From NCBI RefSeq assembly GCF_018829635.1, contig NZ_JAHKKG010000005.1:124001-188000 (forward strand): a DNA stretch of 64,000 bases. Direction: 5' to 3'. Of this stretch, positions 1 to 10,202 are shown piece after piece. A program made the translations under genes and the position numbers. The notes below the pieces were generated by a model. It was not told where the DNA came from, made no database searches, and saw nothing but the letters and a program-made list of their open reading frames with translations. Origin of the DNA: Paractinoplanes bogorensis (lineage in GTDB: Bacteria; Actinomycetota; Actinomycetes; Mycobacteriales; Micromonosporaceae). Within the stretch, counting starts at the first letter, position 1. Every line of letters begins with the position of its first letter.

Positions 1-673
1 GATCCACGCCGGTGAGGTGGTCGGCCTGGCCGGGTTGCTGGGATCGGGACGCACCGAACTCGCCCGTCTGCTGTTCGGCGCCGACCGCCCGGACAGCGGC
101 GAGCTCACGATCGACGGCAAGCCGGCCAGACTGAGCAGCCCGCGCGATGCCATGACGAAGGGCATCGCGTTCTCCAGCGAGAACCGGCGCACCGAGGGCA
201 TCATCGGCGAGCTGACCGTCCGCGAGAACATCATCCTGGCCATGCAGGCCGAGCGCGGCTGGACCCGGCCGATTCCCCGGCGCCGCCAGGACGAACTGGT
301 CGACCGCTACGTCAAGGCGTTGCAGATCCGCCCGGCCGACCCGGAGCGGCTGGTCCGCGACCTCAGCGGCGGCAACCAGCAGAAGGTGCTGCTGGCCCGC
401 TGGCTGATCACCGAACCCCGGCTGCTGATCATCGACGAGCCGACCCGGGGCATCGACGTCGGCGCCAAGGCCGAGATCCAGCGGCTGGTCGCCCAGCTGG
501 CCGACGGCGGCATGGCCGTGCTCTTCGTGAGCGCCGAGCTCGAGGAGGTCCTCCGGCTCAGCCACAAGATCGAGGTGTTGCGCGACCGGCGGCTGGTCGA
601 GGAACTCACCAACGGCGACGACGTGGACGCCGACCGCATCATGCAGACCATCGCCGGCGGAGTCACCCCATGA
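1..673 (+). CDS. Sugar ABC transporter ATPase, C-terminal part (partial)
   Basis: The reading frame is already open at base 2, so the gene begins outside the window and only the second nucleotide-binding domain is present. It powers uptake of a monosaccharide, probably L-arabinose judging from the genes behind it. The visible part starts in a Walker A-like segment (LLGSGRTEL), then has the ABC signature LSGGNQQK, Walker B with LLIIDEPTRGID, and a late switch region. The RTEL Walker variant lacking the usual lysine and the SGGNQQK signature are typical of the degenerate second half of RbsA/AraG/YtfR-type double ATPases. It overlaps the next permease gene by 4 bases (ATGA), so the transporter subunits are translationally coupled. 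The substrate-binding protein is expected upstream of the window. Confidence 0.93.
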   Translation, partial: IHAGEVVGLAGLLGSGRTELARLLFGADRPDSGELTIDGKPARLSSPRDAMTKGIAFSSENRRTEGIIGELTVRENIILAMQAERGWTRPIPRRRQDELVDRYVKALQIRPADPERLVRDLSGGNQQKVLLARWLITEPRLLIIDEPTRGIDVGAKAEIQRLVAQLADGGMAVLFVSAELEEVLRLSHKIEVLRDRRLVEELTNGDDVDADRIMQTIAGGVTP

Positions 674-1686
674 CGAACCTGATCCGACACCGGTTGTTCT
701 GGCCCATCGCCGTCCTGGTGGTGCTGCTCGCGAGCAACCTGGTCTTCTCCGACAACTTCTTCACCATCACGCTGCAGGACGGGCATCTCTACGGTTCGCT
801 CATCGACGTCCTGCGCCGCAGCGCCCCGCTCGTGCTGGTCGCGCTGGGCATGACCCTGGTCATCGCGACCGGCGGCATCGACCTCTCCGTCGGGTCGGTG
901 ATGGCGATCTCCGGCGCCTTGGCCTGCCTGCTGATCGGCGACCTGAGCAATCCTGATTCCACCACGAAGGTGCTGCTCGTGGTCGGCGCGGCGATCGTGC
1001 TGTGCCTGGTCTTCGGGCTGTGGAACGGCTTCCTGGTCGCGGTGCTCGGGATCCAGCCGATCATCGCGACGCTGATCCTGATGGTGGCCGGCCGCGGCGT
1101 GGCCCAGCTGATCACCGGCGGGCAGATCCTCAACGTGCACTCGTCGCCCTACCGCGTGATCGGGGCCGGCTACTTCCTGTCGGTGCCGGTGAGCTTCCTG
1201 ATCGCGGCGGCCGCGGTGGCGCTGACCGTGGCGCTGACGAGGCGTACGGCGCTGGGACTGCTCCTGGAGTCCGTGGGTGGCAGCCCGACGGCGAGCCGCC
1301 TGGCCGGCATCCGGGCCCGGCGGATCACGATCATGGTGTACGTCTTCGCGGCCGCGTTCGCCGGAGTCGCCGGCCTGATCTACAGCTCGGATGTATCGAG
1401 CGCGGACAGCAACGCGGCCGGCAACCTGATCGAGCTGAACGCCATCCTCGCCGTCGTCCTCGGCGGCACGGCCCTGACCGGCGGCCGGTTCTCGATCGCC
1501 GGCAGCGTGCTCGGCGCGGTGATCATCACGACGCTCGACATCACCGCGGTCAGCGTCGGCGTCCCGGTCGAGACGACGCTGCTGTTCAAGGCCGTCGTCG
1601 TGATCATTCTCTGCCTGGCCCAGTCGGCCACGTTCCGGGCCAAGGTGTTCGGCCGGTTCGCAGCAAAACGGACGGTGACCGCATGA
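670..1686 (+). CDS. Sugar ABC transporter permease 1 (RbsC/YtfT-type)
   Basis: Integral membrane subunit of the monosaccharide importer. The 338-residue protein is almost entirely hydrophobic and carries the branched-chain/ribose permease signature in TGGIDLSVGSV (about residues 67-77) and a second conserved segment LGGTALTGGRFSIAGSVLGA near residue 270. Length matches the RbsC family. The ATG lies inside the stop of the ATPase gene and its own stop overlaps the next start, so the three transporter genes form one cassette. Two different permeases after one double ATPase is the YtfR-YtfT-YjfF arrangement known for furanose sugar import in enterobacteria; this copy fits the YtfT position. Confidence 0.93.
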   Translation: MTNLIRHRLFWPIAVLVVLLASNLVFSDNFFTITLQDGHLYGSLIDVLRRSAPLVLVALGMTLVIATGGIDLSVGSVMAISGALACLLIGDLSNPDSTTKVLLVVGAAIVLCLVFGLWNGFLVAVLGIQPIIATLILMVAGRGVAQLITGGQILNVHSSPYRVIGAGYFLSVPVSFLIAAAAVALTVALTRRTALGLLLESVGGSPTASRLAGIRARRITIMVYVFAAAFAGVAGLIYSSDVSSADSNAAGNLIELNAILAVVLGGTALTGGRFSIAGSVLGAVIITTLDITAVSVGVPVETTLLFKAVVVIILCLAQSATFRAKVFGRFAAKRTVTA

Positions 1687-2699
1687 TCGACACGACCACC
1701 CCGCCGACCGCCGGTCCGAAGACACGAGGAAGCGGCCGACGGATCTACCGGCCCAACACCCGGCACATCCCGGTGCTGGCCACCCTCGCCCTGCTGATCG
1801 TCATGTACTCGGTCGGCGTCTACAACTACGACGGCTTCGGCGACACCCAGGTCATCCTCAACGTCTTCGTCGACAACGCGTTCCTGCTGGTCGTCGCGGT
1901 CGGCATGACGTTCGTGATCCTGACCGGCGGCATCGACCTGTCCGTCGGCGCGGTGATCGCCCTGACCACCACGGTCGCCGCGACCCTGCTGGCGGCCGGC
2001 TGGCCCCCGGGCGTCGTGCTGCCGCTGGTGCTGCTGATCGGCACCGTGATCGGCCTCGGCATGGGCTCGATCATCCACTTCTTCAAGGTCGAGCCGTTCA
2101 TCGCCACGCTGGCCGGGATGTTCCTGGCCCGCGGTCTGTCCCTGCTGATCAACCGCAACTCGATCCCGATCACCGACGACTTCTGGACCCGGATGGCCCA
2201 GATGCGGTTCCGGTTCGACCAGGGCGTCTTCATCTCGCTCAACGTGGTGATCGCCCTGATCGTCGTGCTGATCGCGGCCCTCGTGCTGGCCTGGACCCGG
2301 TTCGGCCGCAACGTCTACGCGATCGGTGGCAACGCCGACTCCGCCCTGCTCATGGGACTTCCGGTTGGCCGTACGCGGATCGCCGTCTATACGCTCAGCG
2401 GCTTCTGCGCCTCGCTCGGCGGCGTTCTGTACAGCTTCTACACGTCCTCCGGCTACAGCCTGCACGGCCAGGGACTCGAGCTCGACGCGATCGCCGCGGT
2501 GGTGATCGGCGGCGTCCTGCTGACCGGCGGTTCCGGGTATGTCCTGGGCACGCTGCTCGGCGTGCTGGTGCTCGGTCTCATCCAGACGATCATCACGTTC
2601 CAGGGCGACCTGAACTCGTGGTGGACCCGGATCGTGGTCGGGATCCTGCTCTTCGCCTTCATCGTCCTGCAGCGTCTCGTCACGAGAAAGGCCAGATAG
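1683..2699 (+). CDS. Sugar ABC transporter permease 2 (YjfF-type)
   Basis: Second membrane subunit, 338 residues, paralogous to the preceding permease: it repeats the TGGIDLSVGAV signature (about residues 81-91) and the GGVLLTGGSGYVLGTLLG segment near the C-terminus. I start it at the ATG at 1683, which overlaps the previous stop as ATGA; the frame stays open further upstream, but that stretch is antisense-like residue noise inside permease 1. The first 25 residues are polar and cytoplasmic. The stop is immediately followed by the ribulokinase ATG, so transport and catabolism are co-transcribed. A heterodimeric permease with its partner is inferred from the YtfT/YjfF precedent. Confidence 0.92.
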   Translation: MIDTTTPPTAGPKTRGSGRRIYRPNTRHIPVLATLALLIVMYSVGVYNYDGFGDTQVILNVFVDNAFLLVVAVGMTFVILTGGIDLSVGAVIALTTTVAATLLAAGWPPGVVLPLVLLIGTVIGLGMGSIIHFFKVEPFIATLAGMFLARGLSLLINRNSIPITDDFWTRMAQMRFRFDQGVFISLNVVIALIVVLIAALVLAWTRFGRNVYAIGGNADSALLMGLPVGRTRIAVYTLSGFCASLGGVLYSFYTSSGYSLHGQGLELDAIAAVVIGGVLLTGGSGYVLGTLLGVLVLGLIQTIITFQGDLNSWWTRIVVGILLFAFIVLQRLVTRKAR

Positions 2700-4316
2700 A
2701 TGCCCCAGTACGTGATCGGGGTCGACTACGGCACCCTCTCCGGCCGCGCCGTGGTCGTCCGGGTCGGCGACGGCGCCGAGGTCGGCACCGCGGTCCACGA
2801 GTACCGGCACGGTGTCATCGAGCGCACCCTGCCCGCCACCGGGCAGCCGCTCGAGCCGGACTGGGCGTTGCAGGACCCGGAGGACTACCTGGACGTGCTG
2901 CGGATCGCCGTCCCGGCCGCGGTGGTCGCCGCGGCCGTCGACCCGTCCGAGGTCATCGGCATCGCCACCGACTTCACCGCGTGCACCGTGCTGCCCACGC
3001 TGGCTGACGGCACCCCGCTCTGCCGGACACCTGCCTTTGACACAAGGCCGCACGCGTACGTGAAGCTCTGGAAACACCATGCCGCCCAGCCGCAGGCCGA
3101 CCGCATCAACGAGCTGGCCCATCGCCGGGGCGAGCCCTGGATCGACCGCTACGGCGGCAAGATCTCGTCCGAGTGGCAGTTCGCCAAGGCGTTGCAGCTG
3201 CTCGAGGAGGACCCGGAGGTCTATGCCGCCACCGAGCGCTGGATCGAGGCGGCCGACTGGATCATCTGGCAGCTCTGCGGACGCGAGACCCGCAACGCCT
3301 GCACGGCCGGATACAAGGGCATCCACCAGGACGGCGGCTATCCGAGCAAGGAATACCTGGCCGAGCTCCATCCGGAATTCGCCGACTTCGCCGACACCCG
3401 GCTGACCCATCCGATCTCGGCCCTCGGCGACCGTGCCGGTGGCCTGACCGCCCGCGCCGCCGAGTGGACCGGGCTGCCCGAGGGCATCGCGGTCGCCGTC
3501 GGCAACGTCGATGCGCACGTCACGGCGCCGGCCGCCCGGGCCGTCGGCGAGGGGCAGATGTTGCTGGTCATGGGCACATCGACCTGCCATGTGATGAGCT
3601 CGTCGGCGCTCACCGCGGTGCCGGGCATCTGCGGCGTCGTCGACGGGGGCATCATCGCCGGCCTCTACGGCTACGAGGCCGGGCAGAGCGGGGTCGGGGA
3701 CATTTTCGGCTGGTACGTGGACAGCCTCGGCGACGAGACGCACGAATCGCTCTCCGCACAGGCCGCCGAGCAGCCCGCCGGGGCACACGGCCTGGTCGCG
3801 CTGGACTGGCAGAGCGGCAACCGGTCGGTCCTGGTCGACCATCACCTGTCCGGGGTGATCGCGGGACTCACCCTGGCCACCCGGCCGTTCGAGATCTACA
3901 AGTCGCTGATCGAGGCCACCGCGTACGGGACCAGGAAGATCGTTGAAACGTTCGAGGCGGCCGGCGTGACCGTGACCGAACTCGTCGCGGCCGGCGGTCT
4001 CAAGCGGAACACGCTGGTCATGCAGATCTACGCCGACGTGCTGGGCCGGCCGTTCAGCGTGGCCACGTCGGAGCAGGCGCCGGCGTTGGGGTCGGCCATC
4101 CACGCCGCGGTGGCGGCCGGCGCCTACCCGTCCGTGGCGGACGCGGCGTCGGTGATGGGCCGCGTCGAGCGCGATGTGTACCAGCCGCGGCCGGCCGACG
4201 CTGCCGTCTACGACCGGCTGTATGCCGAGTACTCGGCGCTGCACGACTGGTTCGGCCTCCAGAACGAAACGTTGCACCGGCTGCGCGCTATCCGGAACGA
4301 GGCACTCAAGGGATGA
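2700..4316 (+). CDS. araB: L-ribulokinase
   Basis: ATP-dependent phosphorylation of L-ribulose to L-ribulose 5-phosphate, the second step of bacterial L-arabinose catabolism, in the cytoplasm. FGGY-family protein of 538 residues, close to the usual 550-570. It opens with the N-terminal phosphate-binding motif [12 protein letters not shown], typical of AraB, and has the C-terminal actin-like lobe with MGTSTCHVM, the [14 protein letters not shown] segment and the [18 protein letters not shown] adenosine motif. The ATG directly abuts the permease stop; an AAAGG at about -9 serves as ribosome binding site. The stop overlaps araD by 4 bases. The B-D-A order and overlaps indicate one polycistron. 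Confidence 0.96.
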   Translation: MPQYVIGVDYGTLSGRAVVVRVGDGAEVGTAVHEYRHGVIERTLPATGQPLEPDWALQDPEDYLDVLRIAVPAAVVAAAVDPSEVIGIATDFTACTVLPTLADGTPLCRTPAFDTRPHAYVKLWKHHAAQPQADRINELAHRRGEPWIDRYGGKISSEWQFAKALQLLEEDPEVYAATERWIEAADWIIWQLCGRETRNACTAGYKGIHQDGGYPSKEYLAELHPEFADFADTRLTHPISALGDRAGGLTARAAEWTGLPEGIAVAVGNVDAHVTAPAARAVGEGQMLLVMGTSTCHVMSSSALTAVPGICGVVDGGIIAGLYGYEAGQSGVGDIFGWYVDSLGDETHESLSAQAAEQPAGAHGLVALDWQSGNRSVLVDHHLSGVIAGLTLATRPFEIYKSLIEATAYGTRKIVETFEAAGVTVTELVAAGGLKRNTLVMQIYADVLGRPFSVATSEQAPALGSAIHAAVAAGAYPSVADAASVMGRVERDVYQPRPADAAVYDRLYAEYSALHDWFGLQNETLHRLRAIRNEALKG

Positions 4317-4984
4317 ATCTCGAGGACATCCGGGCCGAGGTGTGCGATCTGCACCGTCATCTGACCCGGTGGGGACTGGTCACCTGGACGGCCGGGAACG
4401 TTTCGGCCCGCGTACCGGGAAAGGATCTGCTGGTCATCAAGCCGTCCGGGGTCGAGTACGACGCGCTGACCCCGAAGTCGATGGTGGTGTGCGACCTCGA
4501 CGGCAACCTGGTCGAGGGCGAGCACAGCCCGTCCAGCGACACGGCGTCGCACGCGTACGTCTACCGGCACATGCCCGAAGTGAACGGGGTCGTGCACACC
4601 CACAGCCCGTACGCCACGGCCTGGGCCGCCCGCGGCGAGCCGATCCCGTGCTCGATCACCGCCATGGCCGACGAGTTCGGCGGGGACATCCCAGTCGGCC
4701 CGTTCGCGCTGATCGGCAGCGACGACATCGGGCGCGGCATCGTCGAAACGCTTCGCCAGTCGCGCTCCCCGGCCGTGCTGATGCGCCAGCACGGGCCGTT
4801 CACGATCGGCCCGACGGCGAAGTCGGCCGTCAAGGCCGCGGTCATGTGCGAGGACGTCGCGCGCACCCTGCACCTGGCCCGCCAGCTCGGTCCGATCGAC
4901 CGGCTGCCCGCAACCGCCGTGGACCGGCTGTTCGACCGGTATCAGAACGTCTACGGCCAGCCCCTGATGGAAGGACAGCAATGA
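4313..4984 (+). CDS. araD: L-ribulose-5-phosphate 4-epimerase
   Basis: Converts L-ribulose 5-phosphate to D-xylulose 5-phosphate, delivering arabinose carbon to the pentose phosphate pathway. The 223-residue class II aldolase/adducin fold protein has the expected zinc histidines in [10 protein letters not shown] (about residues 97-105) and MRQHGPF (about 160), plus the phosphate-binding GNVSAR and SSDTASH segments. The length matches the E. coli enzyme (231). The start overlaps the araB stop (ATGA) and the stop overlaps the araA ATG, so stoichiometric coupled translation is likely. Confidence 0.95.
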   Translation: MNLEDIRAEVCDLHRHLTRWGLVTWTAGNVSARVPGKDLLVIKPSGVEYDALTPKSMVVCDLDGNLVEGEHSPSSDTASHAYVYRHMPEVNGVVHTHSPYATAWAARGEPIPCSITAMADEFGGDIPVGPFALIGSDDIGRGIVETLRQSRSPAVLMRQHGPFTIGPTAKSAVKAAVMCEDVARTLHLARQLGPIDRLPATAVDRLFDRYQNVYGQPLMEGQQ

Positions 4985-6450
4985 GCGAGCACGAGATCTG
5001 GTTCCTGACCGGGAGCCAGGGACTGTACGGCCCTTCCACTCTGGATCAGGTAGCGGCTCAGTCGCGCGCGATATCGGACGAGCTCGCGGCCGGGCTCGAC
5101 GTCACGGTCGTCTGGAAGCCGGTTCTCACCGAATCCGGGGCGATCCTGCGGCTGCTGCAGGAGGCCAACGCCGCGCCGCAGGTCGTCGGGGTCATCGCGT
5201 GGATGCACACGTTCTCGCCGGCCAAGATGTGGATCGCCGGCCTGGACGCCCTGCGCACCCCGCTGCTGCACCTGCACACCCAGGCCAATGTCGAGCTGCC
5301 GTGGGCCGACATCGACATGGACTTCATGAACCTGAACCAGGCCGCGCACGGCGACCGCGAGTTCGGCTACATCGAGACCCGGCTCGGCGTCGCCCGCAAG
5401 ACCGTGGCCGGCCACGTCTCCGACCCGCGCGTGGTCGCCCGCATCGCCACCTGGGTGCGGGCCGCCCGCGGGTATGCGGCGATGCGTTCGCTGCGGCTGG
5501 CCCGCTTCGGCGACAACATGCGGGACGTGGCGGTGACCGAGGGCGACAAGGTCGAGGCCCAGCTGCGGTTCGGCGTCTCGGTGAACACGTACGGCGTCAA
5601 TGATCTGGTGGCCGTGGTCGACCAGGTGCTCGATGCGGAGGTCGACAAGCTCGTCCGGGAGTACTCCGACCGGTACGTCGTCGCGCCCGATCTGGTGGAC
5701 TCGGAGCCGCTCCGGTACGCGGCGCGTATCGAGCTCGGGATGCGGGGGTTCCTCGAGGCGGGCGGCTTCCGGGCGTTCACCACGAACTTCGAGGATCTCG
5801 GCGGGCTGCGGCAACTGCCCGGGCTCGCGGTGCAGCGCCTGATGGCCGACGGCTACGGCTTCGGCGGCGAGGGCGACTGGAAGACGTCGGTGCTGCTGCA
5901 CACGCTCAAGGCGATGGCCCCGGGCGGCACGTCGTTCATGGAGGACTACACCTATGACCTGACACCCGGCCGGGAACGCATCCTCGGCGCGCACATGCTC
6001 GAAGTATGTCCGTCGATCGCGGCCGGCACCCCACGCCTCGAGATCCACCCGCTCGGGATCGGCGGCCGCGAGGACCCGGTCCGGATGGTCTTCGACGCCG
6101 CCCCCGGCCCGGCCGTGGTCGTCGGGCTGACCGACATGGGCGAGCGGTTCCGCCTGGTGGCCAACGAGATCGAGGTCGTGCCGCCCTCCGAGCCGCTGCC
6201 CCGGCTGCCGGTCGCGCGGGCGGTGTGGAAGCCGGCCCCCGACTTCTCCACGTCGACCGAGGCCTGGCTGACCGCGGGCGGCCCGCACCACACGGTGCTG
6301 TCGTCGGCTGTCGGCACCGAGGAGCTGACCGACCTGGCCGAGATGCTGGCGACCGAGTTGCTGGTCATCGACGCCGACACGAAAATCCGTGCGTTCACCC
6401 GGGAGATCCGCTGGAACCAGGCCTACTACCGGCTGGCCCGCGGTTTCTGA
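4981..6450 (+). CDS. araA: L-arabinose isomerase
   Basis: Manganese-dependent isomerisation of L-arabinose to L-ribulose, the first catabolic step. I take the ATG at 4981 inside the araD stop, giving 489 residues starting [13 protein letters not shown], the canonical AraA N-terminus; the frame is open further upstream but that part does not resemble the family. Active-site residues known from the E. coli enzyme are visible in context: glutamate in [10 protein letters not shown], glutamate in FMEDYTYDL, histidine in [11 protein letters not shown] and histidine in [10 protein letters not shown]. It is the last gene of the operon; a strong hairpin follows 20 bases after the stop. Confidence 0.96.
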   Translation: MSEHEIWFLTGSQGLYGPSTLDQVAAQSRAISDELAAGLDVTVVWKPVLTESGAILRLLQEANAAPQVVGVIAWMHTFSPAKMWIAGLDALRTPLLHLHTQANVELPWADIDMDFMNLNQAAHGDREFGYIETRLGVARKTVAGHVSDPRVVARIATWVRAARGYAAMRSLRLARFGDNMRDVAVTEGDKVEAQLRFGVSVNTYGVNDLVAVVDQVLDAEVDKLVREYSDRYVVAPDLVDSEPLRYAARIELGMRGFLEAGGFRAFTTNFEDLGGLRQLPGLAVQRLMADGYGFGGEGDWKTSVLLHTLKAMAPGGTSFMEDYTYDLTPGRERILGAHMLEVCPSIAAGTPRLEIHPLGIGGREDPVRMVFDAAPGPAVVVGLTDMGERFRLVANEIEVVPPSEPLPRLPVARAVWKPAPDFSTSTEAWLTAGGPHHTVLSSAVGTEELTDLAEMLATELLVIDADTKIRAFTREIRWNQAYYRLARGF

Positions 6451-6469
6451 CCGTCCTCCTACACCACTC

Positions 6470-6498
6470 GGGCCCGGCGGAGCCCGCCCGCCGGGCCC
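6470..6498 (+). terminator. Terminator hairpin after araA
   Basis: Perfect 11-bp inverted repeat GGGCCCGGCGG / CCGCCGGGCCC with a 7-base loop, 20 bases after the araA stop. There is no T tract, which is common for actinomycete intrinsic terminators. It separates the arabinose operon from the epoxide hydrolase gene. Confidence 0.75.
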
Positions 6499-6543
6499 AT
6501 CTCAGGACAGAAACTGGCCTGATGGGCGCATAGCGTTCGATCC

Positions 6544-7650
6544 ATGACAGAGATTCATGAGTTCCGGATCGACGTGCCCGAGGCCGACCTGCTCGATCTG
6601 CGGTCGCGCCTCACGAACACCCGCTGGGGGCCGCAACTGCCCGGCGAGCCGTGGGAACGCGGCGTACCGGTCGACTTCCTGCGGGAGCTGGCCGACTACT
6701 GGGCCACGAAGTACGACTGGCGGGCGGCCGAGGCCACGCTCAACGCCTACCCGCAGTTCACGACCGAGATCGACGGGCAGCGGATCCACTTCCTGCACGT
6801 GCGCTCGGCCGTGCCGGACGCGCTGCCGCTGGTGCTGCTGCACGGCTGGCCGGGGTCGGTCGTCGAGTTCCTCGACGTGATCGGGCCGCTCACCGAGGCG
6901 GGCTTCCACCTGGTCATCCCGTCGCTGCCCGGTTTCGGGTTCTCGGCGCCGCTGGCCGGGCCGGGCTGGGACAGCCGCCGGGACGCGACGGCGATCGCCG
7001 CCCTGATGGCCGGGCTGGGCTACGACCGGTACGGGGCGCAGGGTGGCGACTTCGGCGCGTTCGTCGCCCCCGACCTCGGCCGGGTCGACCCCGAGCATGT
7101 GGTCGGCATCCATGTGAACGCGGCCAGCGGCGGATTCATCCCGTATGCCGAGGTCGACCCGGCCACGCTGACCCCCGCCGAGCAGGTCCGCTACCAGCGG
7201 ATCCAGCGCTTCCTGTCGGACGGCCACGGATACTTCCAGATCCAGGCCACCCGCCCGCAGACCCTGGCCCACGCGCTGGTCGACTCGCCGGTGGGCCAGC
7301 TGGCCTGGATCGTCGAGAAGTTCCACGAGTGGAGCGTCGGCGGCTTCCCCGACCGCGACCGGGTGCTGACCGACGTGACGCTGTACTGGCTCACGCGTAC
7401 GGCCGGCTCCACCGCGAACATGTACTACGAGAGCATGCACTCGGGGAACTGGCCGGCCCGGAGCGAGGTGCCGACCGGTGTCGCGAACTTCGCCGAGGAC
7501 GTCGCGATCCGCCGCTTCGCCGAGGAGAACAACACCGTCGTGCACTGGTCGGAGTTCGACCGGGGCGGTCACTTCGCTGCCATCGAGGCCCCTGACCTGC
7601 TGGTCGGTGACGTGATCGCGTTCTTCCGGGGGCTCGGAGCAACCCGGTAG
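6544..7650 (+). CDS. Epoxide hydrolase family alpha/beta hydrolase
   Basis: Predicted cytoplasmic enzyme that opens an epoxide ring through an aspartyl-ester intermediate; the physiological substrate is unknown. The 368-residue protein has the N-terminal epoxide-hydrolase cap ([18 protein letters not shown], residues 4-21), the oxyanion motif HGWPGS (about 99-104), the nucleophile motif [10 protein letters not shown] with Asp about residue 170, and the C-terminal catalytic histidine in [12 protein letters not shown] (about 344). All three elements of the microsomal-type epoxide hydrolase are present. It stands alone between two hairpins, so is probably monocistronic. Confidence 0.9.
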   Translation: MTEIHEFRIDVPEADLLDLRSRLTNTRWGPQLPGEPWERGVPVDFLRELADYWATKYDWRAAEATLNAYPQFTTEIDGQRIHFLHVRSAVPDALPLVLLHGWPGSVVEFLDVIGPLTEAGFHLVIPSLPGFGFSAPLAGPGWDSRRDATAIAALMAGLGYDRYGAQGGDFGAFVAPDLGRVDPEHVVGIHVNAASGGFIPYAEVDPATLTPAEQVRYQRIQRFLSDGHGYFQIQATRPQTLAHALVDSPVGQLAWIVEKFHEWSVGGFPDRDRVLTDVTLYWLTRTAGSTANMYYESMHSGNWPARSEVPTGVANFAEDVAIRRFAEENNTVVHWSEFDRGGHFAAIEAPDLLVGDVIAFFRGLGATR

Positions 7651-7709
7651 CGGATTCGTCTCAGGTCGGGGGAGGGGCGGCCGATGGGCCGCTCCGACAC
7701 ACGAATTCG
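7651..7709 (+). terminator. Long imperfect hairpin after epoxide hydrolase
   Basis: Starting right at the stop, 7651-7669 (CGGATTCGTCTCAGGTCGG) pairs imperfectly with 7694-7709 (CCGACACACGAATTCG), and between them GCGGCC pairs with GGCCGC. The nested structure is about 59 bases long and is probably the transcription terminator of the hydrolase gene. Confidence 0.5.
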
Positions 7710-7728
7710 CTGATCGTTAGGAACACCA

Positions 7729-8145
7729 GTGCGCATCCCTCGCTTTGCCACCACGTCCGTTCTGGCCGCCGCCCTCGCCGCGGGGGGCCTGGTGGCGGCG
7801 TCGCCGGCCGAGGCAGCGCCGGTCGCTTCGGCCGGAAAGGTGACGGCGAGCGCGTCGTCGAACGTAGCCGACCGTACGTTCATCCAGATGATGACGAGCA
7901 GGCAGAACCCGGACCGGGCGATCTACGCGGGGCAGTCGAGCCGCCGGATGCGCGACATCGGCGTGTACGTCTGCGGGCGTGTGAAGGCGTACAACCAGTC
8001 TCAGCCGGCCAAGGCCGCGATCGTCTCCACGCTGCGCGAGATCCAGGCCGCCGACGCCTACCCCTACACCGATGCCGGCGACGCCTTCCTGGTCGTCGCC
8101 AGCATCACCAGTTACTGCACCAAGTACAAGAAGGCGCTCGGCTAG
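7729..8145 (+). CDS. Small secreted protein, DUF732-like
   Basis: 138 residues with a clear Sec signal: basic MRIPR, a hydrophobic Ala/Leu/Val core, and a likely cleavage after ASPAEA near residue 27. The mature part is about 110 residues with two cysteines (VCGRV and SYCTK) that could form one disulphide, and a composition resembling the small secreted DUF732-type proteins of actinobacteria, though I cannot confirm that family. The GTG start at 7729 has TAGGAA about 8 bases upstream. It converges on the LacI-like gene with only 36 bases between stops. Function unknown. Confidence 0.75.
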   Translation: MRIPRFATTSVLAAALAAGGLVAASPAEAAPVASAGKVTASASSNVADRTFIQMMTSRQNPDRAIYAGQSSRRMRDIGVYVCGRVKAYNQSQPAKAAIVSTLREIQAADAYPYTDAGDAFLVVASITSYCTKYKKALG

Positions 8146-8181
8146 GGTCTGTCGCGTGATCCACGAGACGGATCCTAACCC

Positions 8182-9045
8182 TTACCCCGCGGGCGACACC
8201 GTCCCACGGGGCATGAGGACCGGTTCCAGCCGTACGGACTCAGTGGCCGGCCGCCCCGATCCGAGCTGGTCGAGGAGCAGGCGCAGAGCCTCCCGGCCGA
8301 CCTCGGCGAACTCCTGGCGCACCGTGGTCAGGCCGGGGCAGGTGTACCCGGCCTCGGGTACGTCGTCGAAGCCGACCACGCTGACGTCGTCCGGGATGCG
8401 GCGGCCGCTCTCGGCCATCGCCCGCATCACGCCGAGCGCGATGTCGTCGTTGGCGGCGAAGACCGCGGTGCAGGACGGATTCTCGGCCAGCAGCCGCCCG
8501 CAGCGGTAGCCGGACGCGGCCGACCAGTCGGCCCGGACCGTCGGGGGTGCGGGCACCCCGGCCTCGGCCAGGGCCGCCCGCCAGCCGGCCTCGCGGGCCC
8601 GGCTGCCGTGCCACTGCTCGGGGCCGGCCACGTGCCAGACCGTGCGGTGGCCGTTGGCCAGCAGGTGACGCGTGGCCAGGACGCCGCCCGCGTGCTGATC
8701 GACCGAGACGTTCGAGGTCGGGCAGCCGGGCGGGCCGTCCACGGTCACCACCGGCAGACCGGCCGGGACGGCCTCGAGCATCTCGGCCGCCGCATCAACC
8801 GGCGCGATGACGATCAGGCCGGCGATGCCCTGCCCGGTGAGACGGCGGACGAGGCGACGGGACGCGGCGACCGCGTCGTAGCCGGAGACGTGCCCGATGG
8901 TGACCGGCAGGTCGGCGTCGAGGCTGGCGTCGCCGATCGCCTGCACCATCCCGGCCGGGCCGTAGAGCGTGGTGTTCTGCGCTATCACGCCGATGACGGG
9001 GGTGCGCCGGTCGCGGGAACTCGGCGGCGCAGGACGTGTCTGCAT
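8182..9045 (-). CDS. LacI-type sugar-sensing domain protein without HTH
   Basis: The 287-residue protein matches the periplasmic-binding-protein-like core of Streptomyces-type LacI regulators from its first strand ([17 protein letters not shown]) through [33 protein letters not shown] and [21 protein letters not shown] to the end. The roughly 60-residue DNA-binding helix-turn-helix and hinge that should precede it are absent. The ATG at 9045 has a good ribosome site (AAAGGA, about 8 bases upstream), so this short form appears to be the intended product, and none of the three frames upstream contains a LacI HTH motif. It may be a ligand sensor that works through a partner, or a decayed regulator. 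It lies 1.7 kb from the arabinose operon. Confidence 0.8.
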   Translation of the reverse strand: MQTRPAPPSSRDRRTPVIGVIAQNTTLYGPAGMVQAIGDASLDADLPVTIGHVSGYDAVAASRRLVRRLTGQGIAGLIVIAPVDAAAEMLEAVPAGLPVVTVDGPPGCPTSNVSVDQHAGGVLATRHLLANGHRTVWHVAGPEQWHGSRAREAGWRAALAEAGVPAPPTVRADWSAASGYRCGRLLAENPSCTAVFAANDDIALGVMRAMAESGRRIPDDVSVVGFDDVPEAGYTCPGLTTVRQEFAEVGREALRLLLDQLGSGRPATESVRLEPVLMPRGTVSPAG

Positions 9046-9659
9046 GCTGTTCGTCCTTTGCGGATCGGTCCCACGAGTCTTTGGTGAACGCAAACATGGC
9101 TGCTCCGGCCGGGGCGGGTCAAGCCTCCGTTACGTCCTTGTTACATCCATGTACGGGGATAGGTGCAGGACGCCAAATTTGGCCGGAACCCTTGCTGTTT
9201 CCGCGGGGTGCCTGCGTCTGGGGGCGCTTGATCGCGTACGGGAAACGGTCTTGATCGATGCCCGAAATGCGGGCCTATGAGGGGTTCTACTCGTTCGCCG
9301 TTTTCGGCGGTCCAGGCGACAGAAGGTACGCGGAGCGGCCGGATGGGGAAAGGTTTCCGCATGGACGAATGGTCCTACGCACGGAGGCCTATGCATCGTG
9401 ACCTGCGCACGCACATTCCGGCCGCCCTGACAATACTCCGAGCGAGCGACAGGATCACGACACTGTCGGCTACGAACTACATCGCAACTGCTCACGTGAT
9501 CGCGGTGGTTGACTGCGTTGTCGGCGAATGCGGCCACGTGTTCGCCCACGTATTCGTCCACGTGAGAGCTACGGGGAACCACGCGCCCTGATCGTCCGCG
9601 TCCCTCCGCGCCAGGCCCCCCGACCTGGGCCGGAGCGACGCACAAGGAAACCGAGAGTG
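9046..9659. other. Long intergenic region
   Basis: About 614 bases with no convincing gene. It has lower GC than its surroundings and the open frames in it lack actinomycete codon bias. It must hold the promoter of the LacI-like gene; a pair of GTAAC boxes (GTAACAAGGACGTAACGG read on the minus strand, 9129-9152 area) lies about 90 bases upstream of that start and could be a binding site. The + strand end holds AAGGAAA, the ribosome site of the next gene. Confidence 0.5.
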
Positions 9660-10139
9660 ATGATGACCGATCTACCAACAATCGTGTCGATTGCCGCCCT
9701 CCTCGCCGTCGCGATCGCCCTCGTCGTGCAGCAGCAGCAGGCGCGCACCGCGCAGGCGGTCGACGTCCGCGAACGTCACTTCGAGCTGATCAAGCTGATG
9801 CTCGACCACCCCGAGCTGGACTACAACGCCACCGACCGGCCGCCGGCGGACGAACGCAAGACCGCGATCGGCATGAGCCTGTGGATGGCGCACTGGAACA
9901 CGCTCTGGCACATCGGCAAGCTCGAAGAGAAGGCCCTGCGCTTCAACCTCGAGGACCTGTTCGCCAACGCCGAGGCCCGCAGCTGGTGGCGTCGCGTGGG
10001 CAGCGCCTGGTCGTCCAAGGGCACCCGCAAAGAGCGCCGCTTCCTGGCGATCGTGGGCGAAGAGTGCGAGACCGCGCGGACCAAGCACACGGTGCAGCGG
10101 CGGGAGCCGGTCAAGAGCGGTTCGGGCGTACGCGACTGA
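9660..10139 (+). CDS. DUF6082-like membrane-anchored protein
   Basis: 159 residues from tandem ATGs at 9660/9663, preceded by AAGGAAA at 9644-9650. One N-terminal membrane helix (TIVSIAALLAVAIALVVQ, residues 5-22) is followed by QQQQARTAQ and a helical cytoplasmic domain with HFELIKLMLDHPEL and ARSWWRRVGSAW. The layout (single helix, glutamine-rich linker, then helical domain with a W-rich stretch) is that of the actinobacterial DUF6082 family of unknown function. The C-terminus is basic. It is followed after 63 bases by another membrane protein gene on the same strand. Confidence 0.75.
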   Translation: MMTDLPTIVSIAALLAVAIALVVQQQQARTAQAVDVRERHFELIKLMLDHPELDYNATDRPPADERKTAIGMSLWMAHWNTLWHIGKLEEKALRFNLEDLFANAEARSWWRRVGSAWSSKGTRKERRFLAIVGEECETARTKHTVQRREPVKSGSGVRD

Positions 10140-10202
10140 ATCCTCAACCGCAGGGGCCCGGTGGCCGATCATAGGGTCCCCCTGCCTTTGTTGAGGTGCA
10201 GT

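Noticed and set aside
1380..4277. A 965-codon open frame on the minus strand across the permease and araB genes
   Set aside because: It is an antisense shadow: its translation is rich in R, G, H and D with no hydrophobic segments or motif, while the plus strand carries intact, motif-complete genes. High GC3 leaves antisense frames open.
9130..9681. A 183-codon minus-strand frame in the intergenic region and a 104-codon plus frame at 9277-9591
   Set aside because: Neither has ribosome sites or codon bias, and the peptides resemble random composition; the first also overlaps the start of the DUF6082-like gene.
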